Origin: Bacteroidetes bacterium SCGC AAA795-G10
Lineage (GTDB): Bacteria > Bacteroidota > Bacteroidia > Flavobacteriales > Flavobacteriaceae
DNA length: 64,000 bases
NCBI GenBank assembly: GCA_003130815.1
Contig: QFDA01000001.1
Coordinates: forward strand, 820,131-884,130
Direction of reading: 5' to 3'
Positions 51,901-60,428 of the stretch are shown one piece after another. The stretch's first letter is position 1. Every line of letters starts with the position of its first letter. Under the pieces are notes generated by a model. That model ran no database searches. It was not told the DNA's origin and saw only the letters and a program-made list of their open reading frames with translations. The position numbers and the translations under genes are program-made.

Positions 51901-52247
51901 GACACATTAGATCTAATTGAACTTTCACCAGTTCCCACATAAATAGTCATTGGGTCAGAAGGAGCAACTGAGATGGCACCTATAGAATGTACCTCTTGAT
52001 TGTCAAAAATAGGACTCCAATTTAGTCCTCCATCAATAGTTTTCCAAACCCCTCCAGAGGCGGCCCCAACATAATATGTCATAGGATCATTTGGAATTCC
52101 AGCTACTGTTGTAACCCGATTTCCAATTGGGCCCACATGTCTGAATTCCATTTCTTTTATATTGTCATTACTTAAGGTTTGTGAAAATGACAAATTCGAG
52201 CATAAAAAATAAATTGAGAGGATTAATTTAAGGGAGAGTTTTTTCAT
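48996..52247 (-). CDS. Secreted BNR/VPS10-like beta-propeller protein
   Basis: 1083 residues with a signal peptide (ending near LSFSQ). The N-terminal 780 residues are BNR/Asp-box propeller repeats: SxDGGxxW units such as KTIDGGLNWSPI, KSEDGGETWKHL, MSEDGGDSWKHV and KSVDGGINWTKL occur at about 45-residue spacing, with YVGT or YVGS strands between. The C-terminal 300 residues hold a beta domain and a predicted coiled-coil helix bundle. These 'glycosyl hydrolase'-named proteins are common in marine Bacteroidota, often without a known enzyme activity. Single gene. Confidence 0.85.
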   Translation of the reverse strand: MKKLSLKLILSIYFLCSNLSFSQTLSNDNIKEMEFRHVGPIGNRVTTVAGIPNDPMTYYVGAASGGVWKTIDGGLNWSPIFDNQEVHSIGAISVAPSDPMTIYVGTGESSIRSNVSIGNGVYKSEDGGETWKHLGLENTGRISRIIIHPKNRDLIYVGSLGHAYSPQKERGVFMSEDGGDSWKHVLFIDSNTGISDMVMDPDNSRILFAGAWQLDLKTWRRISGGPGSGIFKSVDGGINWTKLKGNGLPKKDVGKIALAMTPADPDRLYALIETGDGVPYNGKETESGELWRSDDNGKTFKLVNSNRNLGGRQAYYTRTAASTDNPNEIYFMTSDFFSSIDGGVSVTKALKGDGDEEEEYVDKNGPQLASPNWDHHEMWIDPFDGNRMAVAGDGGISISQNRGKSWLKTFLPVAQLYHVTTDNSIPYNILTNRQDGPSMKGPSRSNMENWWHSGMIQSGLWREVGGGESGFATPDPKNPDIVWSSASGSGSLGGIVTRYNEKTKQYRQLEVWPEYAAGSYASLLKYRFQWTFPLLISPHDNKTVFVTSQHVHKTTNDGQSWEIISPDLTMNDKKMQGFSGGLTGDNIAVEYANVIYAFEESPVKQGVFWAGTNDGLVHVSQDNGKTWKNVTKNIPKLPKLGVVRNIEASKWNPAKAYLTIEFHQVGDFKPYVYKTENYGKSWEKITNGIKPGNLSYTRNIKEDPVKEGLLYLGTENALYFSNDDGKNWQSLMSNLPPSPMYWIDVQEHFNDLVVGTYGRGIWILDDLSPLQQLDQNITKKEAHLFDIKPAYRFHNVTNSLQMLKEASTGQDPPKGASINYWSNVEKDIEIVITNQKNEPVKTIKEKAKKGINRLWWDFSNEETSDIVFRTKPLYADWFTLDKNKERADQSLYSFSIMSPPGTYNITLKSGANSMTKTLKVMKDPNSEGTLEDINLQNELVTKIYADLNSTISHINSIEVIRRQLLDLKAMLKNSSSKKEFVQMVDKLENQFLEIEKQLIQLKITGTGQDGVRYQKMLVEKLRYLAANVQISDFKPADSYMEVYEILKGRLNSIAQKFEKLKTDDLSNTLDTLRNNKIEMIVTD

Positions 52248-52568
52248 TACTTAAGATTTATAGAATTTATAGTAAAAATTATTTTAAGGTCATTCATAGT
52301 AGTTAAAATAAGAAATTTAGCAATAACTCTAAATTAAATGAATCGTTTAATTGGGGTTAATAAATTTAAGTAACAGTTAAGGTAGCATAAATTGAAACTC
52401 ACCTGTACGAACTAAATCACTAATATTACATTTAAAAGCTTGTTTTTTTTAATTCTATGCATTAATTCATCATTAATTTTGAATTAATCTTATTTTAGAA
52501 TAAAAATTTGCAAACGATTAATATTTAAAATCAATAAGGACATATTTTTATTCTAAATACAACACATT
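52248..52568. other. Non-coding gap between divergent genes
   Basis: This 321-base stretch separates the BNR protein from the Tat-exported aminotransferase. It is very AT-rich. I see no open frame longer than about a dozen codons, no RNA gene and no clear Bacteroidota promoter (TTG with TAnnTTTG); the nearest match is TTG at 52479 with AAAATTTG at 52503. Promoters for both genes must lie here. Confidence 0.5.
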
Positions 52569-53762
52569 ATGAAAAAGCTAAATAGAAGAGACGCATTAAG
52601 AGCAGGAGGTTTATTTACATTAGGAACCTTCGCTAATTTTGAAAAGTTGTGGAGCAATTCAGTTAACGATGCAAACCTAAACAACAACAAATTTATTTTT
52701 CAAAGCCCTAGCATAAGTGAATACACACCACCAAAAATGCCAAAACTTACGAGTCTTAAAGCAAGACTTCATTGGAACGAAAACCCATTTGGCCCCAGTG
52801 AAAAAGCTCTAAACTCTTTTGTCAAGAATGCTAAATCTGGCAACTATTATTCCTGGGATTTATTAAATGATTTTGTAGATAAAATTGCGAAGAAGGAAAA
52901 TGTAAATACCAATCAAATTATGACTGGACCAGGGTCTTCTGACCTTTTAGAAAAAACTGCAATTTCAATTTTTCAGGAAGGTGAAGGTAACGTTGTAACT
53001 GCAGACCCTTGCTACATGTCCTTAGTTAATGTTGTTGGTTCTATGGGAGGAAATTGGAGAGCTATTAAATTAAATGATAATTTTGAACATGATCTTGATG
53101 GTATGAGAAATGCAATCGACTCAAACACAAAACTCGTTTACATTACAAATCCGAACAATCCAACTGCGACAATAACGGATTCAAAAAAACTTTTAAAATT
53201 TTGTTCTGAAGTATCTGAAAAAATTCCTGTTTTTGTTGACGAAGCCTACATAGAATTGTCACAAGGGGGACTTTCAAACTCCATGGCAGAGTTAGTATCT
53301 CAAGGTAAAGATATAATTATAACACGCACATTTTCAAAAATTCATGGTATGGCAGGTCTTAGAATGGGTTATATGATTGCAAGACCAGAAAGAATTGAAA
53401 AAATAAATAATATAACTAGAGGCGGTATGGGTATTACAGGGCCAACAATTAATGCAGCCATGTCAAGTTTAGACGATTTTAACTTTCTGAAAGCGAGTAA
53501 AAATAAAATTATTAGTAACAGAATTTATACTGTTAACAAACTAGAGTCTAGAGGTTTTAAACCAATGCCGTCTGAAACAAATTTCCTAATTTTTGAACTT
53601 CCGAAAAAGTTAGATCCCAATAAATTCCTAACAGAAATTTATTCTAAAAAGGTTACCGTTAAAGTATTTAATTTTTGGAATAAAAATTGGTGTAGAGTAT
53701 CAATTGGAAGCAAAAATAGTATGGATACTTTTTTTGAAGCCTTTGATCAAGCAATAGCTTAA
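52569..53762 (+). CDS. Tat-exported HisC-like PLP aminotransferase
   Basis: 397 residues. A twin-arginine signal NRRDALRAGGLFTLGTF (about 5-21) precedes a fold-type I aminotransferase: RLHWNENPFGPSEKAL near 65, GPGSSDLLEKTA, YITNPNNPTATI, VDEAYIELS and the PLP lysine in TRTFSKIHGMAGLRMGY near 260. This matches histidinol-phosphate aminotransferase-like enzymes, which are normally cytoplasmic. The Tat signal implies it is folded with PLP before export. The AEC transporter gene follows by 24 bases. Substrate unknown. Confidence 0.85.
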   Translation: MKKLNRRDALRAGGLFTLGTFANFEKLWSNSVNDANLNNNKFIFQSPSISEYTPPKMPKLTSLKARLHWNENPFGPSEKALNSFVKNAKSGNYYSWDLLNDFVDKIAKKENVNTNQIMTGPGSSDLLEKTAISIFQEGEGNVVTADPCYMSLVNVVGSMGGNWRAIKLNDNFEHDLDGMRNAIDSNTKLVYITNPNNPTATITDSKKLLKFCSEVSEKIPVFVDEAYIELSQGGLSNSMAELVSQGKDIIITRTFSKIHGMAGLRMGYMIARPERIEKINNITRGGMGITGPTINAAMSSLDDFNFLKASKNKIISNRIYTVNKLESRGFKPMPSETNFLIFELPKKLDPNKFLTEIYSKKVTVKVFNFWNKNWCRVSIGSKNSMDTFFEAFDQAIA

Positions 53763-53786
53763 ATAAACCTTACTGACTGTAGATAG

Positions 53787-54920
53787 ATGTATTCAAAGAT
53801 TATTGTCTTTTTTCTTCTAATTCTTTTAGGCGTTGTCTTAAAAAAGAAGTTTGATGGGAAGTCTGAAAGATTTGGCATAAAAAGTTTTATTCTAAATATA
53901 TCACTACCAGCAACAATCTTTATATCATTTATTAGCATTCAGCTTAATCCTGACTTTATAATACTTCCTATAATTGGGATACTGTTTAATTTTTTTATTT
54001 TACTATTAAGCCCATTTGTTTTAAAGTTAACTGGCCTTCACAATGATTATAAAAAAAGTAGAACATTATTACTTCTACTACCATCGTTCGCACCAGGTAT
54101 TTCGTGTTTCCCTATAATTGAAGAATTTCTTGGTAGTGAGTACCTTGTAAAAGCATCATTTTTAGATTTTGGCAATAAATTATTTGTACTTGTATTCCTG
54201 TTGGGATTGTCTTTTCATTTACATAGGTCTACTCAAGGAATAAAAAAGAGAAAAAATAAAATCTCTATTAAATCTATTTTAAAAAATATTTTCTTAGAAC
54301 CTATAAACGCCGTTTTAGTAATTTCAATTTTGATGCTCTCTTTCGGATTTAATGTAAACGATATCCCAGCAATTATTACAGATTTTATCTCACGGCTAAA
54401 AGACACTTTGACTCCACTTGTTTTAATTTTTGTAGGACTATCAATAATTTTTGCCAAACAAGCCTTAAGAGAAATTATACCTCTACTTTTTATTAGGGCA
54501 GGAATAAGTTTATTTTTGATTGGATTGATTGGTACTTTTACAGATTTTGGAGGTGTTGATGATTCAACTTTTTATGTTATACTATCACTAAGTTCTGTTA
54601 GTTTCTGGCCCTTTGCACACATGACACTTATAGACAAGATTGAGAAAAATGCAAAATTTAAAGAAAGAACTTTCGACATACAATTTGGACTCAATTTCTT
54701 AGCCTATTCATTACCCTTTTCCACAATTTTCATACTGTTATTTTTATCAAATAGCGAAAAGTTAGTTAATGTTTCGTCATTATTTATGTTAGCGCTTATT
54801 ATGATCGTAGTTGGATTTTTAATAATGTGGATGAGCTCCAAACCAATACAAGATAAAAAGGTAAACTTAGGTGAAGGAAAAAAAAATAGCTTTATCTACT
54901 TTTTTAAATCATTTTTATAA
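53787..54920 (+). CDS. AEC-family (auxin efflux carrier-like) transporter
   Basis: 377 residues with about ten membrane helices arranged as two five-helix halves, typical of AEC/malonate-type carriers: SRFGIKSFILNISLPA-like helix 2 segment (about 28-48), FILPIIGILFNFFILLLSPF and TPLVLIFVGLSIIF in the second half. Bacterial AEC members move organic acids or similar anions. It immediately follows the aminotransferase and is likely its operon partner. Confidence 0.8.
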   Translation: MYSKIIVFFLLILLGVVLKKKFDGKSERFGIKSFILNISLPATIFISFISIQLNPDFIILPIIGILFNFFILLLSPFVLKLTGLHNDYKKSRTLLLLLPSFAPGISCFPIIEEFLGSEYLVKASFLDFGNKLFVLVFLLGLSFHLHRSTQGIKKRKNKISIKSILKNIFLEPINAVLVISILMLSFGFNVNDIPAIITDFISRLKDTLTPLVLIFVGLSIIFAKQALREIIPLLFIRAGISLFLIGLIGTFTDFGGVDDSTFYVILSLSSVSFWPFAHMTLIDKIEKNAKFKERTFDIQFGLNFLAYSLPFSTIFILLFLSNSEKLVNVSSLFMLALIMIVVGFLIMWMSSKPIQDKKVNLGEGKKNSFIYFFKSFL

Positions 54921-55022
54921 AACCCTCAGGGATATTTGATATTAAGAAAATTCTCTTTTATATTTTGGATTAAAGCTAAAGTAATAGTTTTCAATAAGTT
55001 GCAACTAGATATTAAAAGATAA

Positions 55023-56243
55023 TTATTCTACTGGAATAGCCCTTTCAACAGGCCAAACGTCTTCGTAACCATTTTCCATATCTAAATTTTTCAGATCATC
55101 TTCGCTTAATAAACAACCTTCTAGATGCGAGCGTATTAAATCTTCGTTCATATTTTGGCCAATGAAAACTATTTCATTTTTTCTATCACCATATGCTTTA
55201 TCCCAATCCTTTTCTATTTCTTCTTGATTTTCAATAAAAGCAATTTGTTGAATTCTATTCTTGAAAGGCATACTGCTCCACCACACACCCGCACTATCAG
55301 CTTTTAGTGAGCCTCCCGCTTGTCCCCAGATTAGAGCCTGTTTAGGCCTTGATGCTAACCAAAATAATCCTTTACTTCTAATAACTGAAAGGGGGAATCC
55401 CTTTTGAATGTAATTCCAAAATTTTTCTGGATCAAAAGGTCTTTTGTTTCGAAAAACAAAAGAAGAGATACCATATTCTTCAGTTTCAGGCTTATGCTCA
55501 TCTTTGTTTAATTCCTCTAACCAACCTGCACTCTGTTCGGCTTCTTCAAAATTAAATTGTCCAGTATTAATAATTTCATTGATATCTATTTTACTAAAAG
55601 TTGATTCAATTATTTTAGCTGAGGGGTTAAGTTTTTTTATGATCGTATTTAAAATTGATATTTCGTCTTTTGTTACTAGATCTGATTTATTTAAAATAAT
55701 AACATTAGCAAACTCAATTTGATCTGTTAATAGATTAACTATAGTTCTGTGATCACCCTCTATATTCGTTAAATTTCTGTCTGAAAGCGTTTCAGGACTT
55801 CCAAAGTCTTTAAAGAAATTAAATGCGTCAACCACTGTCACCATTGTATCTACATAACTAAATCTTGATAAATCAATCCCATTTTCCTCACTAATAAATG
55901 AGAATGTTTGGGCAACTGGTATAGGTTCACTAATTCCAGTACTTTCTATAAGTAAATAATCAAACCTATTTTCAATTGCTAATCTTTCCACCTCAATCAT
56001 TAGGTCTTCACGTAATGTGCAGCATATACAACCATTACTCATCTCAACTAATTTTTCTTCGGTGCGTGATAGTGTGTTTTCACTTTTAACTAAATTTGCA
56101 TCAACATTTACTTCGCTCATGTCATTAACAATAACAGCAACTTTTAATCCTTCTTTATTATGTAAAATATGATTTAATAGAGTAGTTTTTCCTGATCCTA
56201 AAAATCCACTTAAAACGGTAACAGGCAACTTTTTTATTTCCAT
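55023..56243 (-). CDS. COG0523 (CobW/ZigA-like) GTPase, probable metal chaperone
   Basis: 406 residues. Walker [12 protein letters not shown] at 14-24, the metal-binding CxCC motif in [10 protein letters not shown] near 71-80, Walker B-region [17 protein letters not shown] for guanine specificity and a C-terminal CobW_C domain (about 285-395, starting [12 protein letters not shown]). These GTPases deliver zinc or cobalt to client proteins and are often induced under zinc starvation, but I could not find a convincing Zur site upstream. Single gene. Confidence 0.9.
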   Translation of the reverse strand: MEIKKLPVTVLSGFLGSGKTTLLNHILHNKEGLKVAVIVNDMSEVNVDANLVKSENTLSRTEEKLVEMSNGCICCTLREDLMIEVERLAIENRFDYLLIESTGISEPIPVAQTFSFISEENGIDLSRFSYVDTMVTVVDAFNFFKDFGSPETLSDRNLTNIEGDHRTIVNLLTDQIEFANVIILNKSDLVTKDEISILNTIIKKLNPSAKIIESTFSKIDINEIINTGQFNFEEAEQSAGWLEELNKDEHKPETEEYGISSFVFRNKRPFDPEKFWNYIQKGFPLSVIRSKGLFWLASRPKQALIWGQAGGSLKADSAGVWWSSMPFKNRIQQIAFIENQEEIEKDWDKAYGDRKNEIVFIGQNMNEDLIRSHLEGCLLSEDDLKNLDMENGYEDVWPVERAIPVE

Positions 56244-56323
56244 CTTAAACTTATATTTGAAGTTCCAAAATTATTATTTTTTATAAATTTTCTAAGTCCC
56301 AGTTTGATTATTTTGAGTTTGAT

Positions 56324-58114
56324 TTAAAGTCTATTTAGCATTAGTAATCTAAAATCTAAAACCTCTTTTCCAGTTTTCTTTAATGCTTTTAACTTAAGAG
56401 TTCCTTTTCCTTTTTTCAAATCAAAACTACCCATATTCAAAGGAATAAAATCTTTTACATAGGATTCTATTCTTTCTACCCTATCATTCTCCATTCCAAA
56501 CTCTTTGGGATCATAATATTTGGTTATTTTTTTTGAAATCTTTGAATCCTTGAAACTCAATTCTATCTCAGAACCAATGGCATCTTTTGCACATGTATAG
56601 TAAATTATCACCTCAAATTTACCTGCCTCAGCTACTTCAGCTTCCCACTTTATGATATCTTCAATATTTACCCAATTTGTCATATAACTACAGTTAGGAT
56701 AGTAATTGGATCTTTTAATTGAACCACTTGCAGTAGCATCTCTAGCAGGTATTTGAGTATATTTCAAACTGGGATGTCCAATTATAAATGCCCTTTTCTC
56801 ATTATTTTTCAAATCAATTAATACTTCTTTTTGCCATTTTGATTTAGCTTTTTGCATTGCCTCAAATATTTCAATATAATTTGAAGAAACATTTTTCAAC
56901 TGGCTTGGATCATTATTCATATCATAAAGATTATTTTGATTATCTAGTCTAAAATTTTGACTTCTAACACTTAGTCTCCCCCTCCAATAATTGTAAATAT
57001 ATCTATCAGGCCAATTGATATTATTTTTAAAAATCAATTCTTTTAAGTCCTTTCCATCTAACTCATTTTTAGGTTCTGCCTTTATACCTGATAATGAGAT
57101 CAACGTTGGTAATAAATCAATACCTGAAGCTATTTCTTTTACTTTTTTGCCTTTTGGTATATTATCTTTCCAACTAATTATCATTGGTGATCTAACACCA
57201 CCCTCATCAGTAGATCCCTTAATTCCCTTCATTTTATCATTCCACCTATTACCATTAGGGCCATTATCTGATAAATAAATGATAATTGTGTTTTCATCTA
57301 TATCTAAAGATTCTAAAGTATTAACTAATCTTCCAACGTTCCAATCTATATTTTCACACATTGCTAGTGCAGCTTTTGTATGAGTATCACCTTTATTATT
57401 TATTCCGGATTCTTTATCATTTGAATGAATCTCTACTGTTCCTTTTTGTGTAAGGGCTTTATTTTTGAATTTATTCCAATACTTTTCTGGTACCTGCATA
57501 GGGCTGTGTGGAGTATTGTAGGGCATAAAAAGGAAAAATGGGTTATTGGCATTTTTTTTAATGAATTCTATACCTTGATTGGTTAAATCATCAGTTATAA
57601 AACCCTTTCCTTTGACTATTTTTCCATTTTTTTCCAAGACTGGATCAAAGTAATTTCCCCAATGACCAGAACAAAATCCATAAAATTCATCAAAACCTCT
57701 TGTATTAGGATGGTAAGGGGCTTGCATTCCATTGTGCCATTTTCCAAATGCAGCAGTTTTATATCCAGAAGCTTTGAAAATATCAGCAATTGTTTCTTCA
57801 TCTATGTCCATTCTTTCACCTCCACGTGAAACGTCATATACTCCAGTTCTAACGTGGTGTCTTCCTGTTAAAATCTCAGCTCTCGTAGGGGAACATACAG
57901 GGCTTACAAAAAAACGATCAAACTTTACTCCACTACTGGCAATTTTGTCAATATTTGGAGTATTTATATCTCTGTTACCATTTGAACTTAAATCACCCCA
58001 CCCTTGGTCATCAGTAAGAATTAATATAACGTTTGGATAAGAATTGGAATTGCTATTAGATTCACAAAAAATAATAGATAATAGAGAAAATAAAAATAGT
58101 ATAAGCCTAAACAT
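56324..58114 (-). CDS. Exported sulfatase with C-terminal beta domain
   Basis: 596 residues with a lipobox-type signal (LSIIFC). The sulfatase signature SPVCSPTRAEILTGRH (about 68-83, C-S-P-T-R) marks the formylglycine Cys; the metal site has ILILTDDQGWGD, and YLSDNGPNGNRW supplies the later Asp-Asn. Arylsulfatase A-like. The last 120 residues (about 470-596) form an extra carbohydrate-binding-like beta domain (WEAEVAEAGKFEVIIYYTC). Removes sulfate from glycans or aryl sulfates. No glycosidase directly adjacent. Confidence 0.9.
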   Translation of the reverse strand: MFRLILFLFSLLSIIFCESNSNSNSYPNVILILTDDQGWGDLSSNGNRDINTPNIDKIASSGVKFDRFFVSPVCSPTRAEILTGRHHVRTGVYDVSRGGERMDIDEETIADIFKASGYKTAAFGKWHNGMQAPYHPNTRGFDEFYGFCSGHWGNYFDPVLEKNGKIVKGKGFITDDLTNQGIEFIKKNANNPFFLFMPYNTPHSPMQVPEKYWNKFKNKALTQKGTVEIHSNDKESGINNKGDTHTKAALAMCENIDWNVGRLVNTLESLDIDENTIIIYLSDNGPNGNRWNDKMKGIKGSTDEGGVRSPMIISWKDNIPKGKKVKEIASGIDLLPTLISLSGIKAEPKNELDGKDLKELIFKNNINWPDRYIYNYWRGRLSVRSQNFRLDNQNNLYDMNNDPSQLKNVSSNYIEIFEAMQKAKSKWQKEVLIDLKNNEKRAFIIGHPSLKYTQIPARDATASGSIKRSNYYPNCSYMTNWVNIEDIIKWEAEVAEAGKFEVIIYYTCAKDAIGSEIELSFKDSKISKKITKYYDPKEFGMENDRVERIESYVKDFIPLNMGSFDLKKGKGTLKLKALKKTGKEVLDFRLLMLNRL

Positions 58115-58212
58115 GCTTAAATATATTAAAACAATGGTTTTAGATTAAATTAGGGGAAATAAATTCTTTATTAATTCCCACACTTTTCAGAATTTAAATT
58201 TCTTTTTTTAAA

Positions 58213-59442
58213 CTATAATCCAAATGAATTAATCAAATTGATTCTCTCATCTATAGTTTTTAGCATAATGGAATCCCATTCTGTGTAAAATTCCTCAAGT
58301 GTCTTATTAAAGGTTAATTCAAAAGCATCTTTAAAACCTAGTTGATACAAATTTGGATAAAAAACCTCATTTAAAGCATTTGGATTTGAAATAGTAGATA
58401 ATAGATAAGCAACTGCAGGTTCACCCCAATAAAATTTAAGATTAAAACAGTTTTCCGGTGAAATTCCCTTGAGCGTAATTTCACTACACCCGCTCTGTTC
58501 TACAAGTGACTGCCCAAACAAAAATTGTTGCTTTAACCAGTCTTTAATTGGACCAAGATTATTATTTGATTCTCTTTTTCTAACGGCATAATCTGCCATA
58601 AAAGTTGAAGCTCCACTATAAAACCAATGTGGTCCCCTTCTAGTATCGTCTCCAAACTCGTAAGTATCACCCAATTCCTCATCAATAAATGCACTTTCCT
58701 GAAGTGCATGATAGTATTCGTAATAAACATTGACCATTTCCTTATAATAATTTTCTGTACTTAGAAATCCAATAGGATTAGAAAAAATAAAAAGCTTTAT
58801 TCCCCAATCTCTTACACCATTTAAACCTTTTCCAAATCCTGTAGGATAATTGTTTTCAATAGATTCAATAGATTTGGTCATGTAGTAATTAAAATAACCT
58901 CCCTGCTCACTCAATCTTGAATCGTTTGAAACTAAATCAGAAGGCAAATTACTTTCTCCTTCCAAGGGGTAAGAAATAAATTCAATGCATGCTTGAAGGG
59001 TAAATGGATCAAAAAATCCCTGCCATCTCCTTATTCTAATGTCACAAAAATTTTTAGCTTTCATTTGAACACCTTCATAGTCTTGCCCAATTACCCATAG
59101 TTCAATTGGACCCCAATTTCCAAATTCATCCATAGCTCCAAGCATAGAACTAATAGTAGCTTCTTGAATTGTCTCATCAATATCATAAGTAAAATAGAAG
59201 TTTGGTTCAGAATCGTTTATCACGCCCCATAAATTCTCATTCATATCAGGATCTAGTGGCCAATAATCATCATCATCACAATAATCATCGTTATCAAGGT
59301 CAGAACATGAAAATCTTATATCATTTGTAGAGTTTGACCCTCTACTGCCTGGAAGCAATTCTTCTGATAAATAATCTGCCTCTGGCTCAGAGGAACATCC
59401 AAAGTAAAATAAGCATAGTAAAAATAAGGAGATTTTTTTCAT
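58213..59442 (-). CDS. Lipoprotein resembling an inactivated gluzincin-type peptidase
   Basis: 409 residues with a lipobox (FYFGC). After an acidic stretch (DLDNDDYCDDDDYWP, about 48-62, possibly calcium-binding), the middle looks like a peptidase-MA-type domain. The zinc-binding HExxH appears as YEYYH (58708-58722), with Tyr for the first His, and the third-ligand segment reads PHWFYSGAS where P-x-W-x-x-E-G would be expected. It may therefore be a pseudo-peptidase that binds rather than cuts, or not a peptidase at all. The family is uncertain; no operon partner. Confidence 0.55.
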   Translation of the reverse strand: MKKISLFLLCLFYFGCSSEPEADYLSEELLPGSRGSNSTNDIRFSCSDLDNDDYCDDDDYWPLDPDMNENLWGVINDSEPNFYFTYDIDETIQEATISSMLGAMDEFGNWGPIELWVIGQDYEGVQMKAKNFCDIRIRRWQGFFDPFTLQACIEFISYPLEGESNLPSDLVSNDSRLSEQGGYFNYYMTKSIESIENNYPTGFGKGLNGVRDWGIKLFIFSNPIGFLSTENYYKEMVNVYYEYYHALQESAFIDEELGDTYEFGDDTRRGPHWFYSGASTFMADYAVRKRESNNNLGPIKDWLKQQFLFGQSLVEQSGCSEITLKGISPENCFNLKFYWGEPAVAYLLSTISNPNALNEVFYPNLYQLGFKDAFELTFNKTLEEFYTEWDSIMLKTIDERINLINSFGL

Positions 59443-59565
59443 TTTGAAATTGGAAAATGGTTATTCTTAAATATACAAATAAGAATATATACAAATAATG
59501 TTTTTTGATAAAATGTCACTTTATTTATCGTGAAATTTTAACTTATTTTTAATTTAAACGAATAA

Positions 59566-59590
59566 AAAACCCCCCAATTATAGGAGGGTT
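59566..59590 (-). terminator. Intrinsic terminator for the 59611 gene
   Basis: Read on the minus strand, AACCCTCC, a 7-base loop and GGGGGGTT (one internal mismatch) form a GC-rich stem followed by a run of T residues, 20 bases after the stop of the 59611-60324 gene. This is the clearest terminator in the window. Confidence 0.75.
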
Positions 59591-59610
59591 AAAGTAATTT
59601 GATAATAGAA

Positions 59611-60324
59611 TTAATTCACATTATATCTTTTTATTATTCTGCCACCAAAAACTCCTTCGATTTGTCCAGCGGAGTTAACTGTACTTCTAAATTCTGCAGC
59701 AGCTTTAGATGCAACAATTTTTTCTCTTATTTTCAGAAATTCTGCTAAATTAGAAGCTCTTGCTGCAAAGTAATGAGAAACACCTTTGCTTGAACCAGCG
59801 ATAGCTTCATGTAGTCCAAAAGTTGCATTTTTTAATAGTTTCTTTGAATCTTTTTGAAACTTTACAAATGCATTTGCAAATGTCGCAGGATCATTAACAT
59901 TCCACTGCCATATATTGAAGTAATCTAAACCTAGTCCATTTTGGTCAAAAATAAGCGGTGAACCAAGAATAGATTGTTTTACATCTACATATTTTTGAAA
60001 GTTCATACTCAGAACAACTCCTTCCGGAGTTGGAGGTGGACCAGAACCCCAATTTGCCATTGAGTCTGCGTTTTGAGAAAGAAAACACAACTGATGTGTG
60101 ATTCTATTGTTTTCATTTGCAAATAATATTTCATTAAGTGTAATTACAAATGGGAGCTGTTTTGCTGCGTCAGAGCTCATAAATTTATCCAAAGAACTTA
60201 CAAATGTTTCAGCACCGTCTGAATCAACCTCAACATTAAAGCAAACCCAGTAAGCTTTATCTTGAGCACTCAAAGATGTCAATGATATGCTTAAAAATAA
60301 TAGTAATAAATATTTTTTCATCAT
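59611..60324 (-). CDS. Secreted protein with two ferredoxin-like halves
   Basis: 237 residues with a signal peptide (cut near TSLSAQ). The mature chain divides into two similar parts (about 25-115 and 130-235); each has a helix starting ...(A/D)...F...(L/F)..F...D....L, a strand ..(L/F)(G/N).(H/E)(E/I), and a later strand plus helix. This suggests a duplicated dimeric alpha-beta barrel-type domain, an inference from pattern only. No catalytic motif recognised. Single gene with its own terminator, divergent from the gamma-glutamyltransferase-like gene. Confidence 0.55.
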   Translation of the reverse strand: MMKKYLLLLFLSISLTSLSAQDKAYWVCFNVEVDSDGAETFVSSLDKFMSSDAAKQLPFVITLNEILFANENNRITHQLCFLSQNADSMANWGSGPPPTPEGVVLSMNFQKYVDVKQSILGSPLIFDQNGLGLDYFNIWQWNVNDPATFANAFVKFQKDSKKLLKNATFGLHEAIAGSSKGVSHYFAARASNLAEFLKIREKIVASKAAAEFRSTVNSAGQIEGVFGGRIIKRYNVN

Positions 60325-60428
60325 AATTTAATTTATGGTTAATAATAAACAATATACAAAGATGTTAATCAACTATTAATAAATTCCTAAATCAATTTTG
60401 TACTTTAGGATTGCTTTAAAAAATAAAA

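Noticed and set aside
60401-60408. TACTTTAG upstream of the gamma-glutamyltransferase gene as a Bacteroidota -7 box.
   Set aside because: One mismatch to TAnnTTTG, but no TTG at the proper distance upstream; not enough to call a promoter.
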